DNA of 64,000 nt from a virus. The number at the start of each line of letters is the position of its first letter. Position 1 is the stretch's first letter. Of this stretch, positions 1 to 5,179 are shown piece after piece. The position numbers and the translations under genes are program-made. The notes under the pieces are model-generated. The model was not told where the DNA came from. It saw nothing but the letters and a program-made list of their open reading frames with translations, and ran no database searches. The stretch lies in IMG/VR virus record IMGVR_UViG_3300030107_003448, positions 1 to 64,000 of that record; one strand, 5' to 3'.

Positions 1-237
1 CTTGTGCGCCAAAGAAGGAACATATAGTGTAGTCCAACCGTATGGGTGGGTCAAGGGTATTGGCTTGCGCAAAAAATAGGGAGAGCATGATGCTGTTTCC
101 CCCGCCCGATAGTTGCAAAGCCACAGCCTTATGCGAGCGTGACGCTAACCAGCAAACGCTGTGCTGAAAGCCATTGCTTGTGTGGCTTAGGTTATTGGTG
201 GCGTCATTTATCGAGGGTCACATACACAGGTAAGAGG

Positions 238-256
238 GTGACACCTTCGGTGTCAC
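238..256. repeat. Perfect 8-bp hairpin
   Basis: GTGACACC (238-245) and GGTGTCAC (249-256) form a perfect stem with a three-base loop. A second stem, TCACGC/GCGTGA (253-258/264-269), overlaps its 3' arm, so the two structures are mutually exclusive. Confidence 0.7.
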
Positions 257-350
257 GCTCTTTGCGTGATGGTAGTAAGGCTACGCTTACACGTGACTAC
301 TGTAAGTCAGCAACTCCTTACTGCTTTTCTATAGAATGTTGCACTGCTAG

Positions 351-372
351 ACAATTGTGCTAACATTTGTGC
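351..372. repeat. 22-bp direct repeat, copy 1
   Basis: This copy is identical to 392-413. It begins with the palindrome ACAATTGT and continues GCTAACATTTGTGC. The two copies start 41 bp apart, about four helical turns, which would put bound proteins on the same face of the DNA. It may be an operator or iteron. Confidence 0.75.
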
Positions 373-391
373 GGGGCTTAGGCGGAGGCAC

Positions 392-413
392 ACAATTGTG
401 CTAACATTTGTGC
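392..413. repeat. 22-bp direct repeat, copy 2
   Basis: Exact second copy of 351-372. Here the palindrome extends to CACAATTGTG. It lies about 100 bp upstream of the first gene. A partial match (CACAATTGTGCTC) also occurs inside the lyase gene near 3154 and may be chance. Confidence 0.75.
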
Positions 414-480
414 TCCTTATAGTCACACACAGCGCTGAGAAAAAATTTGACTCAAACGACTTTCCGCACAAAAATTTTCA

Positions 481-490
481 AAAATTTTAT
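481..490 (+). promoter_or_regulatory. TATA-like box for the 515 gene
   Basis: AAAATTTTAT centred about 28 bases before the ATG at 515. There is no Shine-Dalgarno between them, which fits an archaeal leaderless transcript. Predicted from sequence and spacing only. Confidence 0.4.
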
Positions 491-514
491 TGCCTCCGTT
501 TGATTCCCCCATAC

Positions 515-2260
515 ATGAGCAGGCAGCAATCTCACGAGCCTTATCACACTATGCCGTATGATGATTTGCTGTTTTGGATGGACCAATTACCAGAAGGCAC
601 CAAAGAACATAATGCTGTTTGGAATGAGATAGAAACAAGGGCAATCGAACAAGAAGGCTCTACAGTTCGTGATATTCTTAACCCAAAAAATGAAGCGGGA
701 GAAAAAGTAGACGAAGAAACTGCTTTGTATTATGAACCACAATTTAGAAATTTACCATATCAATATAGTCAAGGTTTTCGGGATGTTGAGGGTGCAGAAA
801 TTCCTATGCAAGATTTATTAGATGACAAAAAACCTCGTTATGAAAATTTCCAAGAAGATGTAGATGTAAGGATGGATGACATTAGAGAGGCTATGCCCGG
901 TCAATACAATGTTTGGTTGAACGATGCACAAAAAGTATATAATCATTTGAAAGAAGTAGCACCACCAGAAGTAGCACAGCAATATTTAAATCGTTATATT
1001 AATTTTGCAGAAACACATTTAGCAGATAGAACCCCCGAATATATGTCACAATGGTTTGACCACTATTTTGATGAAGGCCCAGAGCCAACAGCACCTATGT
1101 TTGAAAATCCTATACCTACAGACGAAACTATTTTTCAAGAATACCCGGGTAGAGATGGGATAAGTATGAATACTTATGATGTTAGTGGGTTTCCCCATAA
1201 TTTCCAAAGTAAATTAGCAAGTGAACCAATGAGCATCGCTATGCAGTTGCTCAAAGGTAAGTTTGATTTAATGCCGATGGAGGCTGCTAATGAATTATTG
1301 GCTTTTAGTGATGACCCAACAACCATACGCTGGCATAACGATAAATATGGATTAGGTTTGAGTGAAGAAGGTTTGTCTCAAGATGAAATGGATGAATTAC
1401 ATAGTCATATAATAGATAGCGATACTGCTTTTGACCCTTTGGTTCCGGGTGGGATAAGTCACGCAGAAAATGTTGAACAATATGAACAAGAATCAGGAAA
1501 ACAAGCAAGACCTATGGGGTTAAATATACAATTAGGAGATGTTCCTATTATTGACCCTACTAAACCCGAAACTTGGAAAGACGGACCCGGCACTACTTGG
1601 GTTGGGGGAAAACCCACAGTATCTCCGCAGATAACTCAGCAACCATTTCCTTACGACTTTGATTACATTCACCAAGGCGAACCAATGGACATCGCTATGC
1701 GGCTGCTCAAACTTGAATCAGATGAATTAGAATTAACACCACCGATGACTCAAGGTGTCGAAGAACAAATGCCTATACAAGAAAATATTCCTATGGTTGA
1801 TGAAAGCATGGGAGGCGGCTATTTAGATTGTGATTGCGCAGAACGAGTAAGAGAGTATGAAATAAATGAATTAAATAATGAAATACAATATGCTAAGTCG
1901 CTAATAGACTATCCAGAAGAAGCCCGTGCACAGTGGATAAGTGATACACTAAACGAAATTGAGTTTTTAGAAAATGCTAGTTGTGAAGATATAGAGAATC
2001 ATTATCATGACTCGTATAACAGAATGTGTGTTTCAAATGAGTTCAGTGAAGAAGACCAAATGAAATACGCAGGTGAACCAATGGACCTTGCATTTCAATT
2101 CCTTAAAGCACCTACTCCCTTTTGGCGAGATGATATAACTCCAGTAAAACCCAAACCGATTACACAAGAAGACAAAACAGCGCCATGTCCATATTGTGTA
2201 GTTTCATATGAATCATGTAAAGAATGTGGAGGAACCGGGAGGATAAATGTTAATCAGTAA
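515..2260 (+). CDS. Acidic protein with three docking motifs and a C-terminal zinc finger
   Basis: A 581-residue protein of unknown function. It has three copies of the window's recurrent helical motif: SEPMSIAMQLLK (nt 1223-1255), GEPMDIAMRLLK (1679-1711) and GEPMDLAFQFLK (2075-2107). Acidic, Pro/Gln/Tyr-rich and probably disordered sequence separates them. The C terminus has two Cys pairs, CPYC and CKECGGTG, of the kind seen in DnaJ-type zinc fingers. The frame is open from a GTG at 398, but the ATG at 515 is preferred: the upstream part overlaps the 22-bp repeat and a TATA-like box sits about 28 bases before 515. The motif layout suggests a multivalent adaptor binding several copies of one partner, which is inference. 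Confidence 0.75.
   Translation: MSRQQSHEPYHTMPYDDLLFWMDQLPEGTKEHNAVWNEIETRAIEQEGSTVRDILNPKNEAGEKVDEETALYYEPQFRNLPYQYSQGFRDVEGAEIPMQDLLDDKKPRYENFQEDVDVRMDDIREAMPGQYNVWLNDAQKVYNHLKEVAPPEVAQQYLNRYINFAETHLADRTPEYMSQWFDHYFDEGPEPTAPMFENPIPTDETIFQEYPGRDGISMNTYDVSGFPHNFQSKLASEPMSIAMQLLKGKFDLMPMEAANELLAFSDDPTTIRWHNDKYGLGLSEEGLSQDEMDELHSHIIDSDTAFDPLVPGGISHAENVEQYEQESGKQARPMGLNIQLGDVPIIDPTKPETWKDGPGTTWVGGKPTVSPQITQQPFPYDFDYIHQGEPMDIAMRLLKLESDELELTPPMTQGVEEQMPIQENIPMVDESMGGGYLDCDCAERVREYEINELNNEIQYAKSLIDYPEEARAQWISDTLNEIEFLENASCEDIENHYHDSYNRMCVSNEFSEEDQMKYAGEPMDLAFQFLKAPTPFWRDDITPVKPKPITQEDKTAPCPYCVVSYESCKECGGTGRINVNQ
1223..1255 (+). other. Docking motif EPMSIAMQLLK
   Basis: Internal copy in the 515-2260 protein. 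Its bases match the next copy at 1679-1711 almost throughout, which suggests a recent duplication. Confidence 0.7.
1679..1711 (+). other. Docking motif EPMDIAMRLLK
   Basis: Second internal copy in the 515-2260 protein, with Met in place of the usual Trp. Confidence 0.75.
2075..2107 (+). other. Docking motif EPMDLAFQFLK
   Basis: Third copy in the 515-2260 protein, with Phe in place of Trp, just before the zinc-finger tail. Confidence 0.75.
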
Positions 2261-2444
2261 TCCTCCAGAAATAGATGGTCCGAGACTAGCAGATGTTTGT
2301 GAACAAGTAAAAGGATGCCTTAATGGGGATATATTCAAATTTGGTCCAGTCGTTGCAGGTATTTTAATAATGGCCGAAGTTTTATTTTGGGCTTCATTGA
2401 GTGTTTTCATTGTAAAACGATTTAAGAGAAACAGGCAGGAGTGA
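2247..2444 (+). CDS. Small single-helix membrane protein
   Basis: A 65-residue protein of unknown function. A soluble N terminus with two Cys precedes one strong transmembrane helix (about residues 34-57), followed by a short basic tail (KRFKRNRQE), as in an anchored protein with a cytoplasmic basic end. It overlaps the previous gene by 14 bases and has a GGGAGGA ribosome site just before the ATG, so it is probably translationally coupled. Codons near its start contain one copy of the TGGTCCGAGA decamer described at 3978-4057. Confidence 0.7.
   Translation: MLISNPPEIDGPRLADVCEQVKGCLNGDIFKFGPVVAGILIMAEVLFWASLSVFIVKRFKRNRQE
2276..2285 (+). promoter_or_regulatory. TGGTCCGAGA decamer inside the 65-residue membrane gene
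   Basis: Exact copy of the 5' arm of the inverted repeat at 3978-4057, about 30 bases after a start codon. It is read in a different codon phase from the copy at 2640, so the match is not due to shared protein sequence. Confidence 0.5.
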
Positions 2445-2445
2445 C

Positions 2446-2583
2446 ATGTACGATTTATTTTTGTGCTCTCTGTTTTTTTGGTCATTTATATTTGGTTTAT
2501 TCTATAAATCTGAAAAGACAAAAATTTGGGTAAGCATACCACCGAAACAAGCGCCTCCACCAGAAGCATTCAAAAAAGACTAG
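2446..2583 (+). CDS. 45-residue membrane miniprotein
   Basis: A short frame with an ATG one base after the previous stop and a GGAG ribosome site before it. The N-terminal half is a Phe/Leu-rich helix (about residues 4-20) that should insert in a membrane. The tail is basic then proline-rich (IPPKQAPPPEAF). Function unknown. It is one of four small, mostly membrane proteins around the HMG-CoA lyase gene. It is called a gene for its spacing, ribosome site and membrane-protein composition. Confidence 0.6.
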   Translation: MYDLFLCSLFFWSFIFGLFYKSEKTKIWVSIPPKQAPPPEAFKKD

Positions 2584-2604
2584 GTAGTTTACTTTTTACA
2601 CCTT

Positions 2605-2616
2605 ACATATTTAAGC
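2605..2616 (+). promoter_or_regulatory. TATA-like box for the lyase gene
   Basis: ACATATTTAAGC centred about 28 bases before the ATG at 2639, with no Shine-Dalgarno. This is the pattern of an archaeal leaderless promoter. Prediction only. Confidence 0.45.
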
Positions 2617-2638
2617 ACTAAAGCACATTGGGCCTATC

Positions 2639-3532
2639 ATGGTCCGAGAAGTTACGATACATGAGGTTGGTCCTCGTGATGGTTTGCAAGGTTTGCCTTA
2701 TGTGCTTTCTGTGGACCAAAAAAGGCATTTTATTGAGGCTATAGCACATTCTGGAATTAAAAATATAGAGGTTGCTTCTTTTGTTCACCCGAAGTTAGTG
2801 CCCACTATGGCAAACGCCGAAGAAGTTTACAATGAAGTGGAATATTTACAATATGAACCATATCAAAATATGAATTTGAGCACTCTTGTTATGAATCAAC
2901 GTGGTTTTGATAGAGCATTAGAATCTGGAGTCGAAAATTTTAATATTTGCTTTTCTACCTCTGAAGAATTCAATAAAAGGAACTTTGGTAAAGAACAAAC
3001 GGAAATTTTACAAGAATACGCACAAATGTTACAAAATATACCTAAAAATCAAGTCAAAGTATACATTTCTTGCTTTTTTGGTTGCCCATTCAAAGGATTA
3101 ATGTCCGATAGCACATTATTGACTGCTTTTCAAGAAGCAGCCAAGTTAGGTAACACAATTGTGCTCTGTGACACCACTGGAAGGGCTTTTCCACTACATA
3201 TTAAGTATAATTTGGCTTTAGTTGCTACTTTACCCGAATATAAGCAAGTAAGCATTGCCTTACATCTACATGAAGGCGAAAAAGGCAAAGAATTCTTATT
3301 TGATAATATAAAAGCGGCTTTTGATTTTGGTATTAGGAATTTTGATACTAGTATCGGAGGAATTGGAGGCTGTCCGTTCATGCCTCACTCTGGCGGCAAT
3401 GTCCCAACCGAAGATTTAGTCGAATGGTGCGAAAAACAAAATATTGATTGCGGTATTGAGCGCAAAAATTTAGATTCTCTTATTAATTTAGTAAAAAATG
3501 AGTTTAGAGAAAAGGAGTGTGAAATAAGATGA
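2639..3532 (+). CDS. Hydroxymethylglutaryl-CoA lyase (DRE-TIM family)
   Basis: A 297-residue TIM-barrel metallolyase, the usual full length of HMG-CoA lyases, which split HMG-CoA into acetyl-CoA and acetoacetate. Visible signatures: EVGPRDGLQ near the N terminus (R13, D14), E44 in IEVASF, the metal-binding HxH pair (H209, H211), and the family's C-terminal active-site loop GGIGGCPF with C245, then N254 followed by TED. All the catalytic residues I would expect are present, so it should be active. Related DRE-TIM enzymes such as citramalate or isopropylmalate synthases are less likely because the Cys loop is lyase-specific. The gene has its own TATA-like box and probably a leaderless start. 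In archaea HMG-CoA feeds membrane isoprenoid synthesis, so this may be a metabolic gene acting on host lipids, which is inference. Confidence 0.88.
   Translation: MVREVTIHEVGPRDGLQGLPYVLSVDQKRHFIEAIAHSGIKNIEVASFVHPKLVPTMANAEEVYNEVEYLQYEPYQNMNLSTLVMNQRGFDRALESGVENFNICFSTSEEFNKRNFGKEQTEILQEYAQMLQNIPKNQVKVYISCFFGCPFKGLMSDSTLLTAFQEAAKLGNTIVLCDTTGRAFPLHIKYNLALVATLPEYKQVSIALHLHEGEKGKEFLFDNIKAAFDFGIRNFDTSIGGIGGCPFMPHSGGNVPTEDLVEWCEKQNIDCGIERKNLDSLINLVKNEFREKECEIR
2640..2649 (+). promoter_or_regulatory. TGGTCCGAGA decamer at the lyase start codon
   Basis: Starts at the second base of the lyase ATG. The 3' arm of the inverted repeat at 3978-4057 is perfectly complementary to 2640-2650 (11 bases), so an RNA from there could cover the lyase start codon. 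Confidence 0.5.
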
Positions 3533-3705
3533 ATATATGGATAGGGACCATAATATGTTTTGTTCTATCAGTTTTGTTTTATATTTGGTATGCAATTATC
3601 ACATTGTTGAAAAATATAGACATAACATTGACAGAAGAAGACATAGACGGTTTACAGCAAGATTTTAAGAATGGATTGAGGAATGTAGGGAGAAATAATG
3701 ATTAG
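3529..3705 (+). CDS. 58-residue single-helix membrane protein
   Basis: Starts at an ATGA overlap with the lyase stop, preceded by AAGGAG, so it is coupled to the lyase. An N-terminal hydrophobic helix (about residues 5-27) is followed by an acidic then mixed-charge soluble tail. It is a membrane-anchored miniprotein of unknown function. Its coupling to the lyase hints that the enzyme acts near the membrane, which is speculative. Confidence 0.65.
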   Translation: MNIWIGTIICFVLSVLFYIWYAIITLLKNIDITLTEEDIDGLQQDFKNGLRNVGRNND

Positions 3706-3952
3706 ATTGTTAATGTATATCATGGGATATGTATATTGTTTTCTTGAACAGTTTGTATCTTACCCGAATGACGATATAATATTGGGTTTGCCTATTGACG
3801 AAGATTTGCAGCAAATGAGTAGAGCAGAATTGTGTGAATACATTGAAAGCAATACGCCTGCCAAAGGTTCATTTTGGCATTTAGATTCTACTAGCAAAAT
3901 TAGATTTGGTGCTCAAAACCTACGAAACGGTAAAATTAAACCCAAACAATAA
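3698..3952 (+). CDS. Unknown 84-residue protein with hydrophobic N terminus
   Basis: Overlaps the previous gene by 8 bases and has a GGGAG ribosome site. The first 20 residues are hydrophobic (LLMYIMGYVYCFLEQF) and could be a signal or membrane helix. The rest is soluble, with a short acidic helix and a basic C terminus (KIKPKQ). I do not recognise it. It ends the lyase transcription unit, just before the inverted repeat at 3978. Confidence 0.6.
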   Translation: MIRLLMYIMGYVYCFLEQFVSYPNDDIILGLPIDEDLQQMSRAELCEYIESNTPAKGSFWHLDSTSKIRFGAQNLRNGKIKPKQ

Positions 3953-3958
3953 AAGTAT
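3947..3958 (+). promoter_or_regulatory. TATA-like box before the inverted repeat
   Basis: The sequence CAATAAAAGTAT is centred about 25 bases before 3978, which would place a transcript start almost exactly on the 5' arm of the inverted repeat. Weak evidence that the repeat is a separate small RNA. Confidence 0.3.
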
Positions 3959-3977
3959 GGTGTTTGGTATTTGAGTT

Positions 3978-4057
3978 TGGTCCGAGACCTCCGCTACAGT
4001 ACCTTTCTTACCCTATTTCTAACTACGGATAATTCCATTGGGAAGTTTCTCGGACCA
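3978..4057 (+). ncRNA. Candidate 80-nt structured RNA or operator pair
   Basis: TGGTCCGAGA (3978-3987) and TCTCGGACCA (4048-4057) are perfect 10-bp inverted arms. Inside, CTTACCC (4007-4013) can pair with GGGAAG (4040-4045) with one bulge. No reading frame runs through it. The length recalls a tRNA but there is no T-loop or anticodon arm. The 5' decamer recurs exactly at 2276 and 2640, so the 3' arm would be antisense to two upstream genes, including the lyase start codon. It could instead be a pair of protein-binding sites. Confidence 0.4.
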
Positions 4058-4065
4058 CCCTAACT

Positions 4066-4073
4066 ATTATTAT
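4066..4073 (+). promoter_or_regulatory. TATA-like box for the 4096 gene
   Basis: ATTATTAT centred about 27 bases before the ATG at 4096, with no Shine-Dalgarno. Prediction only. Confidence 0.4.
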
Positions 4074-4095
4074 CCCTGTTACTTTACGCTATGAC

Positions 4096-4452
4096 ATGGC
4101 GAGTCTAGTAAGTCCGTTAGAAGCAGCATGGGCCGTGCTATTAAAACGAGACCCACATGAAGATGAAGACCCTTATTTAACTATGTATATGCAAGGTCAA
4201 GAAGAAGCAGATGAAGAAATGTATGGTGATTCATTTGACGAAGAAGGAAATCCTATTGAAGGTTTACCTAGTGCTCCCCGAAAAACACCAATGCCAAAAT
4301 TTGACACAGGTGCAGATAGCAAATTCAATTTACAAGAGCATGCTTTAGCAAATTTACTTGAACACGCCGAAGAAGCAGGAATGGGAGCAGGGCAATTCAA
4401 ACAACCAGCCCCAGAAATTCCAGAAGAAGAAGAAACTCCTCCGGAAGAATAA
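4096..4452 (+). CDS. Acidic 118-residue protein with N-terminal docking motif
   Basis: Begins MASLVSPLEAAWAVLLKRDP, a variant of the recurrent helical motif (nt 4111-4146). The rest is very acidic and probably disordered, ending PEIPEEEETPPEE. No enzyme domain is visible. The gene starts a unit with a TATA-like box at 4066 and is followed after one base by a small zinc protein. The design, a short helical tag plus an acidic tail, would suit an adaptor or a DNA-mimic-like protein. That is speculation. Confidence 0.7.
   Translation: MASLVSPLEAAWAVLLKRDPHEDEDPYLTMYMQGQEEADEEMYGDSFDEEGNPIEGLPSAPRKTPMPKFDTGADSKFNLQEHALANLLEHAEEAGMGAGQFKQPAPEIPEEEETPPEE
4111..4146 (+). other. Docking motif SPLEAAWAVLLK
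   Basis: N-terminal copy in the 4096 protein, with one extra residue (AVLLK) relative to most copies. Confidence 0.65.
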
Positions 4453-4453
4453 G

Positions 4454-4615
4454 ATGACTCCAACACGTAGACTAGAAGTTCGTTGTCTATGTGGTAAATG
4501 GGGAAGATTAATTTGGAAAGGTAAAATCAAAGACAATAAAGATGTTTGTTCTTTTACTTGTTCTTGTGATGTGCCTAATGTAGATTATGATAATCCTTAC
4601 AAAGGATGGGATTAA
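4454..4615 (+). CDS. 53-residue zinc-ribbon-like protein
   Basis: The ATG at 4454 lies one base past the previous stop. The frame extends upstream inside the previous gene, but that part overlaps an acidic gene in another phase and is unlikely to be used. The protein has a CLCGKWGRL pair and later Cys residues (CSFTCSC), enough for one zinc site. It is basic in the first half, so a nucleic-acid role is possible. Function unknown. Confidence 0.6.
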   Translation: MTPTRRLEVRCLCGKWGRLIWKGKIKDNKDVCSFTCSCDVPNVDYDNPYKGWD

Positions 4616-4617
4616 AC

Positions 4618-4779
4618 TTATTTTCCATATCCTGCGCAATGTTTATCAGACATTTTTCTATTACACATTACTGCTTTATCTCCTTCTATATAATTACCAT
4701 ATGGGCATTGAGGATTTAGGCATTGCACAAAACCAAAAAAATTAGGAGTTTGTTTAGTTATTTTTTCTTTTTTAGTCAT
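4618..4779 (-). CDS. 53-residue Cys-rich protein, leftward
   Basis: Not large, but a clean frame: ATG at 4779 overlaps the previous leftward gene's stop as ATGA, and TAA lies at 4618-4620. A Lys-rich start is followed by CLNPQCPYG, a later CNRK and CAGYG, giving four Cys that could bind one metal ion. It converges with the rightward 4454 gene, leaving only two bases between stops. Function unknown. Confidence 0.65.
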   Translation of the reverse strand: MTKKEKITKQTPNFFGFVQCLNPQCPYGNYIEGDKAVMCNRKMSDKHCAGYGK

Positions 4780-5060
4780 ATTACTAACACCTCTGCTTTG
4801 AGAGTTCCTCTTTCTTTGAAATGTCTAGCCCGATTTGTGTGAGGGTCTTCTGGAACTAAAGTATGTTCTTGTGTATGACTCATATCTGGACCACCTTGTC
4901 CATAAATTCCTCTTTTCCTTCTTTCACGATTTAAATCTTCACGATATTCTACTCTTTTTGGATTAGATTCATATTGCGTATCATATTCTCTTTTATGTCG
5001 TAATGCTTCGGGGCTTGTAGCATGTTTAAGTAAATCCCACGCCGCATTAAGAGGTCTCAT
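4776..5060 (-). CDS. Docking motif fused to an HNH-like small domain, leftward
   Basis: A 94-residue protein beginning MRPLNAAWDLLKHA, the recurrent motif placed at the very N terminus. The rest has the pattern YREDLNRERRKRGIYG, then DMSH, then NRARHF. This combination recalls a family of small phage proteins with an HNH-like Asp-His/Asn-Arg layout, but I recognise it only by pattern and nuclease activity is unproven. It is the first gene of a two-gene leftward unit, with a TATA-like box on the minus strand at 5080-5089, back to back with the promoter of the 5147 gene. Confidence 0.7.
   Translation of the reverse strand: MRPLNAAWDLLKHATSPEALRHKREYDTQYESNPKRVEYREDLNRERRKRGIYGQGGPDMSHTQEHTLVPEDPHTNRARHFKERGTLKAEVLVI
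5025..5060 (-). other. Docking motif MRPLNAAWDLLK
   Basis: N-terminal copy and the only one on the minus strand. It is close to the MRPIDIAWDLLK start of the 22190 protein. Confidence 0.8.
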
Positions 5061-5079
5061 TAAACTTCCCGATAACTAG

Positions 5080-5089
5080 GCATATAATC
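5080..5089 (-). promoter_or_regulatory. TATA-like box, leftward
   Basis: On the minus strand it reads GATTATATGC, centred about 25 bases before the ATG at 5060. With 5119-5128 it makes a compact divergent promoter pair in an 86-bp gap. Confidence 0.5.
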
Positions 5090-5118
5090 ACTCTTTTCCC
5101 AAAAACGCTATCAATTGT

Positions 5119-5128
5119 GTTTATATCC
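5119..5128 (+). promoter_or_regulatory. TATA-like box for the 5147 gene
   Basis: GTTTATATCC centred about 23 bases before the ATG at 5147, with no Shine-Dalgarno. It is the best archaeal TATA match in the window. Confidence 0.55.
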
Positions 5129-5146
5129 CATGTCACAGGGCCAGAC

Positions 5147-5179
5147 ATGTCTATCGATGTTGCGTGGGATTTTTTAAAA
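5147..5179 (+). other. Docking motif MSIDVAWDFLK
   Basis: N-terminal copy in the HD-like protein, with Ser-Ile replacing the usual Pro-Met. Confidence 0.75.

Larger units (their letters stand above)
1..514. other. Non-coding, structured, GC-richer region
   Basis: No convincing gene is seen in this stretch. It is visibly richer in G+C than the rest of the window and full of short inverted repeats: an 8-bp stem at 238-245/249-256, a 6-bp stem at 253-258/264-269, and an 8-bp inverted repeat at 118-125/181-188. It ends with a 22-bp direct repeat (351-372 and 392-413). A 74-codon frame at 139-363 crosses these hairpins, is rich in Cys, Ser and Arg, and looks like chance. The region could be a replication origin, a regulatory RNA, a packaging site or a genome end. 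I cannot tell which. Confidence 0.5.

Noticed and set aside
139-363. A 74-codon frame in the hairpin-rich region
   Set aside because: It has an odd Cys/Ser/Arg composition and crosses strong inverted repeats. There is no ribosome site or TATA box at a sensible distance.
398-514. N-terminal extension of the first large protein
   Set aside because: It starts with GTG inside the 22-bp repeat and its sequence differs in style. The ATG at 515 has a well-placed TATA-like box.
2639-3532. Isopropylmalate or citramalate synthase
   Set aside because: The GGCPF loop with the Cys and the GPRDGLQ start are specific for HMG-CoA lyase-type enzymes, and the length lacks the synthase regulatory domain.
3978-4057. 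Possible tRNA
   Set aside because: The length and closing stem look right, but there is no T-loop, D-loop or anticodon arm on either strand.
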